This document shows, piece by piece, positions 35,546 through 46,514 of a DNA stretch of 64,000 nucleotides. The notes below the pieces were generated by a model. The model was not told where the DNA came from, did no database searches, and was given only the letters and a program-made list of their open reading frames with translations. Within the stretch, counting starts at the first letter, position 1. Every line of letters begins with the position of its first letter. The position numbers and the translations under genes are program-made. The DNA is from Phallus indusiatus (lineage: Eukaryota; Basidiomycota; Agaricomycetes; Phallales; Phallaceae), in contig JAQFWX010000113.1 of NCBI GenBank assembly GCA_027605045.1, forward strand, positions 47,293 to 111,292, in the 5' to 3' direction.

Positions 35546-38500
35546 TGTTCTCTCAGCCACGTCCCCCGTTTATTACCGTTTCGGTCGGGCCGCACCAAAT
35601 GTCATCGTTGCGTTGTCGTCGTGAGTACTAGTCGGAGCTTCTGGATTCAAAAAACTTACATAAGCTTTCATATTCACAACATTGAACAACTTCACAAGCC
35701 AGCCAAGTTGATTCAACTTGGCGACGGTTTCATCAAAAAGATAAAGATTAGGTTCCCCATTATTCAGCTCTTTTTATATTGAGTTTACCTTACCAGATCT
35801 GTGAATCGCCGCACGCGCTGCTATCGTTCTGATTTCGAAACCTGCAAGAAGCTTTTTGTCGTAGCTGCAGCCTGCCGACATGCATGTATAGCTATCTCAG
35901 CCTGGAACAGCGCCGAATCAATGTATCGCCATTTATCATTCCCCACAACTGACCACCGGCAAAATATGAATCTATGTAGTTCAAATCCGCACGACAATCA
36001 AGCTCTATACCTAACCTTTCCGCAGTTTCAACAAGCGATATAGGAAATCAAGATACATATGCTTATTCATTGTCGATTTGAATATATGAAGATCTTTTCG
36101 TGGGTCAATGAGATAAGTCAGTGGCGGATATGAGCGAGATTGATCGTACATCTGGGACAAATACGCATCTTGTGCGATTGTCGGTGATCCCAGTGGACCT
36201 TAATTCGCTGTAGCTCATCGGTATATTGTTCTATCAAACTGTGGCTATTGCTGCTTTATTTGATATGCAGAATAAAATAAGCAGAATTCCCACCGGATGC
36301 ACTTGATCAGGTGAGATAGTTCGTTCACCGATATCTAATGTAAGTCTTATCCTTTTCACGATGACCTACATGCCCGCAGCATTGACACTCCGTCAATTCT
36401 AGGAAGTAACAAAAGGAAAAAATAAAATAGATCGTCGGGTAGCGGGTACTTGTCCACAAAGACAAACACAACAGGAGCAGCGAGCTCAGTTGCCCATATT
36501 GCCGTTAATTTGATGTCTCAATTCCCTAGGCGGAACTTGTCACGTTTTCAGTTGTTTAGATCATCTATCAAACTTTCCTTCGTGTCTAGCCCATAGAAAA
36601 CGTAGAAATCATTCCTGTTATCGGACTAGTGCGAGTTTCCCCTGGCTCTTATTTCCTCGTCTTTGTTCTGAACATTATTAAAGTTTGATGGAAGATAAAT
36701 TTTTGATTTCGCCCCAGTCAAGTGTTAATGATGTTAACATCATCAAGCCATGAGATGCTAGTAACCGGTTTCTTTATTATTCGTGTCAATCTTGTTCGGA
36801 TTCTGATGATACTTAGATAAATCCCTTTCTACCCGGCCTGGAACAACGAAGATCGGTCTTCGCAAACACCCGCGTTGCATATAACGGTGACTGGCGGACG
36901 AACCAAGATGTCATACTAGACTCAATGGTATATGATGCACGATGCTTGGTAGATGATATCAAGCATAAATCTGATACATGAAGACCTAACCTAACTTTAT
37001 ACGACAACGCCGCGGCGGGTACAGAGTTTACAGGTGTGTATCATGATTTACCTTCGTGCCCAGACGACTCAAAACGGACATCTTCACGAATAGTTTATTT
37101 TCGATTGTACCTGATACCTGATATCAATTCGGTTGGCTTTTCTTCCCGATCTTGGTTTCGCAGTCTGGAATTTGTCGCTTGGCACTGAAACAGCTTCGGA
37201 AGACATCGTCACAGAAATTAATTTTTTCCTTCCAGCCTTGTTATTTTTTTAGTCCAATTGACTAGCTTGTTATGATGAAGGCTCGCCATTGGTTGTCCGA
37301 CTTCGACAAACTTTAACTTTAAACTGCTCTCACTCTCTCAGGCTCGTACTATAGCTAGGAATGTTGCGTAAAGCTTACCCTGCAGCGCCGTTGACCCCGT
37401 TTCATGCTCACTTAGTCTGGTACAACCATGCTCCCGGTTCGTTTTTTTTTTCTTGGGGAAAAGCAATCAAGCACTTAGCATTTAAAATGAAAGGGAATTG
37501 TACATTCTATGGGACTCTCCGGCTCATTAGCTTCGTGGAGGCGTTCACGCGGCGCTGAGTACTTTCGAAAGCAGGAACCGAGTCGAAACAACTGTTTCCG
37601 CGTCGCAGCGGGGTTCTTTAATTAACAATTGAATGTGTTCACGCCGATAAAATCAAATTAGAGCTATTAGCTTCACACCCGGGTCTTGTGAATTGTGTAT
37701 AGCTCTTAATCAAGGGACCTCCGATACGGGGGGGTGATATGAATGAATAAATCTCTTATAGGTTTGCATTTTTACAGGACACTGGTTCTGACCAAATGAT
37801 AACGGAAACAATAAGACTTATATCGGGATAACCAATATTCAAATAACTCTTACTGTCTATGTCATTCACTTCATAACTTATCAAGGAGTCTTATCTTCAC
37901 AAGCAAAGAACGTATAATTAGAGCTTAGCGCTAATAAGAAGCAAGCAGAATTTCGAATTTGAAGAAGATCCTTCGAATTGTTTCCCCCGGTAAAGTCGTG
38001 GCACCGAAACAATCGGAATGTTCTTATTGGGGGCGCATATGGCCACGATGTTCATCATTTCTACTTCTGAATCCTGCTTCTCAAACTAACGGGGAATCCC
38101 CTTCTCGCTGAATCAGGTAATACCCAAGAGGTCGGCGAACGCTTTCCACCGAGAAAATCGGACATTATTCTCTGATATGATATACATGTCAACTATTCTC
38201 TGTTTGAAGAAATTCCCCCGCTCTCCCTTGAGAGCTAGCATCGATTAAATTGGATCTTCCGATCGGTTGTTGACTCCTAAAGGCCTGAAGGCTATTAGTT
38301 GGAACATATACATTAGCTTTCCATCTTGTCACACTTGCTTCTAACTCTGCTGACGCATTCCAGTCCTAAATTAACCTGAATTATGACACCCCGTAACTAT
38401 GAGGATCAAGCATACACTGGCATGAGGGCACATGTCGTTGAACAGCCATCAGTCAAGATTCGGTTATACTTATTTGCCAGAACCATCACTTTGATGAAGG

Positions 38501-39781
38501 AATAGAAAATTAGCTACCAATTCACGTCGTGGAATCTTTGAACTTATCAAAAATTTGGATCCTTTGCCTTTCGTGGCTTAGATACGGTGATAATCAATGG
38601 CACTCAAGAGTTCCGCTGGAGACAGTGCAATACCCAGGAACGTGATGTATATATAACTCATTTACTCACGTGCTTACCATTATTATGATATCAAAACTGC
38701 TATTGTAGTGATAAATCTGATACGGTTTGGAAGTTCCGGCGTCTATTAGTATTTTGTTTGCCAATGTATATGCTCATTGCTCACTTCTTATGGTACAGCC
38801 GAAAAGATACTCTTCGAGTTATATTTATACATAGAAGGGTCAAAACGAATAACTATCAACAAGGATATGTACAGCATTGTGTTTCATCCGAGTTTGGTAT
38901 CAGATCCTAAATAATTAGGAACCATTCGTTTTTGGAAAAAGCAAATCCCCGAGAATTTTGAAAGTAGACAAATTTGAATTAATCAATGAGCAGATAGAGA
39001 GGCATGTAAGTCACTCCGATGTCAGCGGAACATAATCTTGATTCATACACTTACACGAAACCTGAATTCTCAATTCACTCCCTAGGGCTATACCGTCGAA
39101 ACCAATCTCTCACCCCCAGTATCCAAGCGAACGTTATATAAGGCCGGTCTCCAAATTTATTTTCGGTCATTTACGTATTGGCGAAAATCGAGGCCGACTA
39201 TCCGGCTGAATATCGCGATGAAACCCCAACCGGTTAATCAATGCTAAATGAGCAATAATTCCCGTGAGATCACTCTTAATTATGGAGTATATGTAAATTA
39301 TACTTACGCGGTACATGTATTGAGTGCTAATACCGGTACCGGTTACCATGGTTTTTATTGTACATATACTTTAAGACGAGTCACCATGTAGTCGGTTAAA
39401 AATTGCAAATGAGAGACAGAATAGCAATGTTTCCATTTTCAAATCAAATCCTGTACCATTATTTGGGTTCTCAACTGTAGTTATGTGTAAGAAATCTTCT
39501 TTAATTCCCTAAAATCGGTAGTTATCGGCAGTCATAGAATTTTTAAAGATATGCAGAACAACAAAACGTGAATAATATAAAATTTAGTGTTGAATATATC
39601 AATATAAAGGTTGCGTGGCCGGCCCCGGTCCTGCATTTGTCCAATCCTAGGATCTCTTAGGTCCGGACACGTACAGGTAACAGGAGAACTAGTATGGTGT
39701 AAAATGAATGAGATTGGGGACCTCTGATTGGATGGGCTTCAAGAAAAACCAAATAAGAAAACATTAGCTCGGACTATACCA

Positions 39782-41931
39782 TCAGAGAAAAAAGAAACAC
39801 ACGTTGCGATATATCCCCGCTATCTTCATTTTTATTAACGATTTAACCATAACCATACGCCTTTGAGGATTCAACCAACAATCCCATAGTCGGGTGTTAC
39901 GCGGGACACGGACAGACAAAGCCTCTTTGACAATTGACCATCCCTTTCCGTTATAATGTAACCCAAGCGTGCGAATTAGATACTGGAGATGACAATGTAT
40001 CATGGAATGGTAGCTTCTCCTGTATGCATCCTCGACATCGTTTATAAGAATAGAATGTCCAGGTAAAGTATCGATTTTTATGCCTGTCGTTTCGTACAAG
40101 ATCTGAGGATGAATGCGTAGGCCCTCAAAATCTCGGTAGACAAATCCTTTCAGTTCACCAGTTCGTTGATCAAAACGGACTAATGTGTTTTGACCGTGAG
40201 CTTCGAAGGCTACGCAGTTGATGAGGAGGGGTGGTAAGAAAGCGTCGAAGAGGAGGTTTACATATCTGAATTATGAATAAAAGTAAGGATAAATGTAGGT
40301 TGCTTCATAATATCGTCTAACGTACTTTTTCAAAAATGCGAGTCGCTTGGTCTCATCGTCCAGCCCCAAAGCAGTAATGACAACAGGAACACCATCACTC
40401 TGATCAAAGTATGCAGACTCAAACAAGACAGCAGCACAAACAACCTTTTCGCCTCGTTCCTTTCCGTTATAAGTTATCCTCACAATACCTGCGCAGTGCT
40501 CGGAAACTTCCAGATCTTTGTGTTTATAAAATGCACTTGCAACTTCGGGTTCCATGATCAAAATGTTTGTATCAATAGCGAGTCGTGGAAGTATATCGCG
40601 ACTGAATTTGGGAGAGAAGTATGGTATGTGAGGTGCGATGATTCTAGGAGCTGATGATATTTCGACACCGATGGCTGTTTTGAGGGTCAAGTTCTCGGTG
40701 GAGGGTAAAATCAACGTGCTAGTGTCACTTTTATCAAAGCTGTAAGGTGAGACCTTGCATAAGCGACATACCGTATACTTGTCTGAGCCACGGTGGTTAC
40801 GAAATACTTTTCCGGTAGCACCACAACATCTGGAAACCGCGAGATAATATTCGGAATTTGAATTTCATGAATAGGGAATAGAACATGATCATGAAAGTTT
40901 TCTATTACCCGACCGGCATTTAGCTGTGCAGACTCTCGGAGGAACCATAACAATTTTTCAAATTCTCCTTGAATTAAAAGGGAGCCGCGCGGAATCCAGA
41001 CAAAACGAAGGCGGGGATTGTAGTAATCATACTCGCCTGGTGCTATATCAGATAGAGGAGGAATGGTTCGGCGTGCTCGATGCATCTGTGTACATCTTAG
41101 TTTTTTTTCAGTGTTCGCGAGGAGGAAGGTGCTGACACTCACGGGATGTGTCGGGTGGCCTTCAACAATGGCTTGTTCCCATTCTATGCTGGTAGATTTA
41201 AAAGTAGGCCGACCTAGGCGGAGTTGTTCGTACGATATCTCTGTAAACAAAATTTTGGTTTAAGAAACATCATGCAGGACATTGGTTGTACACGTACTTT
41301 GCCAGGCTACAGAACTTTGCAGCTCTTCGGCAATAGTAGTTCGACGATTACTGTCCAGTTTAATGCTGTTGCAAAATTTGTTCCATATATGTAACGGATC
41401 CAATGGACAGTTAAATATGTGTGGTGAGATGTCTCGAAACTCCTTTGGTAGACTTGACAAAAGTAAGCCCAGAAAATCGTCAGCCTATAGGGCATGAATG
41501 AGCTCGTAAGAAAATGATTTAAAACGCCTTACCAAAACCTTGGGTTGAGGCAAGGTGGGATGTTCGTCCCGAATTTCGTATACCCATGGAAACATATCTG
41601 ACGGATCAAGTAATCCGATCCCGCCTTGCAAAATATTATCACTCGAGTGCTTGAGAACAGGAGGAGAACGTAAAGCCACAAAGAGAAAAATATCAGATGG
41701 ATAGTAGGGAGCTCCTACAGGTCTAGGGACGCCTAATTCGCTTTCTTTCTTGGATAAAATAACGCAAGTACCACATATTTTTGAGGCAGGTCCAGGCTTA
41801 AAGTTGAGGTTACGATTAGCGGGAACAAAAATCGCATCAAGCAGCGATTCAGTCACAAGACATGATAAAAGGCGAGATAAGACTGCAAATGCCGCGCGAT
41901 CTGGTGTCGAAAGAGAACCTAACACATACAT
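39782..41931 (-). CDS. NIS siderophore synthetase (IucA/IucC type)
   Basis: ATP-dependent condensation of a carboxylate (usually citrate) with an amine or alcohol to build a siderophore, as in the IucA/IucC family; substrate not predictable here. Minus-strand exons: 41931-41533, 41484-41298, 41240-41143, 41085-40772, 40718-40326 and 40265-39782. Introns are 48-60 nt with GTAAGG, GTACGT, GTGAGT, GTATGT and GTACGT donors. Phases agree throughout and give 624 aa, a normal family length. Family motifs appear only once the introns are removed: GHPTHPMHRAR across the exon 3/4 junction, QTSIRTL across 4/5, then EISSAPRIIAP, FEAHGQNTLVRF and GFVYRDFEGLRI of the C-terminal FhuF-like part. The N-terminus is uncertain: an in-frame ATG at 42060 would add 43 mostly hydrophobic residues, and a TTAG acceptor at about 41921 suggests a possible further upstream exon. 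No transporter or hydroxylase neighbour is seen. The gene appears intact. Confidence 0.88.
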
Positions 41932-42060
41932 TTGGATGTAAGTAACGAATACCGTTGTTGACAGTATAATATATAACTCGACTAGGCAAATTAACTGGAC
42001 GCAATAGGACCGACAAAAGTCTATGCTGATTCCCATGTCTCGCTGCGCAATGTCAATCAT

Positions 42061-45000
42061 TGATTTTAATCCACGTCGATAACGACATTGACGAACGTTC
42101 TTGTCAATACTCTTTGCCTGTCAATCACGAAGCTCCATCCACCAGTTTCCATGAGAAATGCGATGATATGATAGGTGTCTTGGTAAGGATGATTGTCATT
42201 TCAGGTGCCTCCATAAAGCTAAATTTCTTCCCAGATCGGAAAGAATAATGTCCCTTCATAAGAATAATAGCACATTGGAGAAATGCTCTTCATTCATTAT
42301 GAGACGAAACAGAAGCGATTTGATGAAAAACGCGAAGAGAAGAAGCTCGTGCATGATGGTAAGAGCCTCCGATTATAAGGCTCGGCATTTCGCGAGTTGT
42401 TACGCGTTATAAGGCTTGGCGGAAGTTGCCGGTGCTTTCTATTGACCTTTGCTATTGACCATAGCATCGTTAGCTGAAATTTGGTTTTACGAACTTGGTA
42501 AGTATAAGAGTCTAAATATCACTCGACAACTTTATCTCATAAGACATGATGTGATCAAAAAAATTGATAAAATTGGAAAGCGAAGCAAGACTTTTCATCG
42601 TCGTACATCCTTTTCAAGAAACTCTCTTCGACCCTCACATGCAATGCTAAGCGAAATAACAATGAAACCACATTCAGAACTCAATCCGAGAATGAAATTT
42701 TTGAGGTGTAAGGAACGGTCCATCAGGATTAATTCAGTACATTGGTCTCGCCGTCTACTCACCAACAACTTTTATTATACTCCCAGAATCTCATGTGCCA
42801 TTCTCTTTATTTCGACATTATTCATCGATAATGGCTCAAGTACTGATCATCGAATCACATACTTTTGAACACTGAGTGCGAGATAATTCACACCACGAAA
42901 CCATGATCAGCCCTGGGTCTAGATCTTTTCATTGGGTTCAATATTTCTCATGCATATCTCGGGAATTCTTTGTCGCCGTCCATGATTGGACTTCTTAAGC
43001 TGAAGCCAGCCACAGAATTCCAAAGCCATTCAGAAAATGATATGCCCAAGATAGACAAAGAAACGAAGTAAGGAGGTGGAAATAAAGAACGAGTGGATTC
43101 ATCTGCAGCTATGCTTTATTTCTTTTCTTGTTGAACTTCGCTCGTTGTTCCATCCATAATCTGCTATTACTTTCTGACAAATAAACAGACTGCGTCCGAC
43201 ATGGTGGATCAATCACTCAGTAATAAACTGATATTCCATGGAGGGTGTGCACTTTGAGCAATTGGCTGCTAGGATATGGTGCACACTGCTCTTATACGTT
43301 TGCTTTAAATTGTCGTGTTGATCGAGGATGATCTCCAACTACAATCAAATAGCGCCACTGGCATCTGGCAGTCGAAGACGTCGAGAACTCAAGCACGTCA
43401 TTATCGCACGATTAACCCACTTTAAAGTGATGATCTGAACAAGAAAAGGCTTTAAGCGCAGTAATGATATATCATAACCAGTCAAATATATATGCTTTCA
43501 TAATTGCAGCCCATCATTGTTATTGTTTCAATAGTATTACCAGATTCTCGTGCGTCAATTTGTGGTGGCATGGCCCGGGCTTGTTCCATGTCGGTCATAC
43601 ATACATCAATCATAAATCATTGATATTGCTGATATTCGATCTTCATCTGTTGAAAATCATCAGAAGATTTTAACCGCTAAGGTCTATTTGTAGAAAGATT
43701 TGTTTTGAACGAGGAATCAATTCCATCTCAAAACTATATTTGGTTAACTGGCACTCGGATCTTTGGGTTACATAAATATGCGCTTTTCAAATTGGAAACT
43801 GGAAACTCAAGTGCGCGTGAGATGCGTGTGAAGGACTTACAATATAACATCGTCCTTATGATATATGCTCGAAACAATAAAGGTAATCTTATAGTGTATC
43901 CACTCATTGGCCCCGCCGCCGGACACCGGCGTTCACAGACAGAGTTTTATGAGCGCTAGCGCTCACTAACTTCGCGGACGTCCTCCTCATCCACATTAGA
44001 ATCCACACCTACATCGCTGTATAAAGCTTGTTCGAACATTGGTTACATGTCCAAAGTAAGCTTTCTTGCGCCAGAATTCAACACATGATCTCAACTCCTC
44101 TCTGCTTCTTAACTAGATCTCAATTTCCCACTGCACTTCGCTAACAAAAAGCTAAAGCCTGAGGCTATAGTTGACACCAGTCTAGGATATATCATCTTGC
44201 CTCTTGAATCGGAAGGGTTTCCCAGAGGCGGAGTCACGGCAAACCACGCGGTCGTGAATACGATCGTTAGTTGACTGATCTTGCCAGTCCAGTACAATCG
44301 CGAACTGAGGTCAACGTCTCATTGCTCCTAAGCCCGAAAGTAAATCGGTGAATCTGGTCTATAAATGACACACCAATGGCTTGCACTAGCTATTCTTGAA
44401 GTGACGTTCAGATGTGTCTTAGTCAAAAGTCAGAACATGCAGCGTCTTCGAGTCCCACAGGCCGTTTTGGTGTACTATAGCTAACATCCACCCGCTACTA
44501 TACTTTTCTTCCGTCGACTTCTTGGTTAGTTTTGGCAGTTGCTTCTTCTAAGAGACGTCAATATACTGCTTCCTTATGAACTGGATCAGGATGCACCGTT
44601 TGACTGGACAAAATCTGGGTCGGTGGACACGGCGACGGGTGTCCCGGGCTGGTCGCTATGCCAGCGTTGTTGCTTTCTTGCAGTCTATTGATTACTTAGT
44701 ACCGAGGTATATTCAGTAATAATCATTTCCAGTATGTTTCTTTCATGCATATATGTTACGTACGTGGACAAATATCACAAAATACTGCTACGGAGGAAGC
44801 CGAGAGCCATTGCTGAACCCATTTCATTTTGCACTACTTTTCGCAATCCTCGTGACCTCAATCAAACCCCATTAAGAATGTGATATGGCAAATATATAAT
44901 ATAAGGTAAAATATATCCGTAATTCTATCTGTCTAATTGAGAGTGTTACATTCCATTCGTAAGTATGGATTACGTTCGTCTGCCAGGAGAAAAGAGGTGT

Positions 45001-45541
45001 CATGATCATGATCACAAACAAAAGTATGGTGAACTCGCAAAAGTTCATGAAAGATGTCCTTGTAGATCCTTTTGCATTTCGCACGCCGCACGAAATCAAA
45101 AGAAAGAGAGAACCCGAGAGGAGCTGGAACCCTCTAGGCGAGCGAGCAGAGTAGAACAAAGCGTGGGGGTTGTTATCGATATTCGTATTGTACAATAAGA
45201 ATAGGATGGATTAGACCTGAGAGTTTGTTTTTTCGTCGTTCGGTTCGTTTAGAAGTTCGTAGTTTGAATTTTTTTGGCATTACGTATTACAAGATCCAAG
45301 ATCCGTAGAACATCAGCGGACGGGAGGAGGAGGGATGCATATTGCATAGAGGATAAAGTATAAAGGAGGTGGGAAGGGGAGAGAGAGGGACAAGAAGCTT
45401 TTTTTCGCATCGTTGTCAGTTGTCATTATCGAAAGACAAATGCAAATTGAGACGAAGATTGAGTAGTGTGGTGGGTATGATGAATGGATATGGGTATAAA
45501 TTTCTTCATGCGTTGAAGCACCGTTAATGAACGCTCAGCGT
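42061..45541. other. Intergenic, no gene seen
   Basis: Contains frames up to 139 codons (42449-42868) with no domain, promoter or splice support. Part of the right end is probably the 3' flank of member H. Confidence 0.5.
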
Positions 45542-46456
45542 TCAATGACGGCTCAGCACGGGAAGAGGAACGTATAGCCTACAGGGCGCGAACGTCCCCG
45601 ACGATGAGGTCGAGGCTGATGAGAACGACGAGCGTGGGCTTACAGTGTTACTGGTGTGCTTGGTGCGCTTGCGCGGGGGTGAAGGAGGGGGTGTGAGATC
45701 ATCTACTGGGTGCCAGCTGAATCCGTAGCTGTACCCTTTCGAAGCCTTGGAAGAAGTGACCGAAGGCTCTGGACTCGGGGGCGATCGCTTCGCTGCTTTG
45801 AATGCAGCTTTAGCTTTGGGGACTATTTCTGTAGGAATGATAATATTGAGTCCCTGCTTTTCCCTGCGCGGGTGCCGAGCAGCAGATTTATGTGAGTGTG
45901 GACTAGGTGGTGTGTAGGTGTCGACCTTGACGTGTCTACGACGAGATGATGATGGTGATGACGATGATGATGATGTCGACGACGACGACGAAAGTGAGAC
46001 TATTGCTGTTGTGGACGAAGCTGGTGATGGTGGTGTTGGGAGCGGGAGGGGGAGACGCGAAGTAGAGGAAGGTGGGGTGTACGTGTGATATCATCTAACT
46101 TGTACAGGCGTTCCTCTGTATAAAGTACGGCTCTCTCTCTCGAGCTCAGGTTCGTAGTCATATTCGAAGCCGAGTCCTTGCTCTTGGTGATAATATGTGT
46201 CATAAGGAGGCGGCGGAACATCATCGTCCTCGTCAACCGGGAGAGGAACGAATCTCATTCTGGGAGCATGAAGAATTGCTGGAGAATAATCGTAGTTATA
46301 ATAGCTTGACGACTGAGAAGTCGAGCTATACATAGGCGGTGGGAGGTCGTGGACGTCTTCAAAGTCGTCCGTAAGGCTAATGATAGCCGTGGTGGAAAGA
46401 GTTGGTGAAAGACTGAGGGTTGATGGGGAAGGCGACGAGGTGGTGTTGAAAACCAT
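45542..46456 (-). CDS. PLP/TPP-family protein H, extended, with in-frame TGA
   Basis: The first part, 46456-46094, encodes 121 residues with module 1 HAPRMRFVPLPVDEDDD and a Pro/Tyr/acidic stretch (VPPPPYDTYY), then meets TGA at 46093-46091. The same frame then stays open for 182 more codons to 45542. It begins with TPPSSTSRLPLPLPTPPSP (module 2 type) and continues through Ser runs, YTPPSPHS and LTPPPSPPR to a second PLP motif, FAPCRLYVPLP, near the end. A phase-1 intron 46128-46021 (GTACTT..CACCAG, 108 nt) would remove the TGA and rejoin the frame, but also the first TPP segment. The alternatives are a nonsense mutation or readthrough. The start ATG was chosen because it lies about 50 nt downstream of the TATA box. 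A Lys/Ala-rich helix-like piece (VPKAKAAFKAAKR) lies in the second half. Confidence 0.62.
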
Positions 46457-46505
46457 AGTAACTTCTTGGGGTGAAGTGAAAGATGAAAATAGAGTATTCG
46501 TTGGG

Positions 46506-46514
46506 TTTATATAT
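46506..46514 (-). promoter_or_regulatory. TATA box of member H
   Basis: Minus-strand ATATATAAA, about 50 nt before the ATG at 46456. Further upstream, at 46926-46954, is a GTGAC/GTCAC cluster (GTCACCGGTGTCAC) like that in the F and G promoters. Confidence 0.6.

Larger units (their letters stand above)
34041..39781. other. Long intergenic stretch, no gene seen
   Basis: About 5.7 kb without a supported gene. It holds a GAATA/GGAAT repeat (34132-34190), an inverted repeat (34881-34906) and a (GAA)n tract (35506-35542). Open frames of 60-117 codons are present but lack domains; the one at 35429-35782 is mostly the translated (GAA)n tract. Confidence 0.5.

Noticed and set aside
35429..35782. 117-codon frame with a poly-Glu run
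   Set aside because: The run is a translated (GAA)n microsatellite, and the flanks have no domain.
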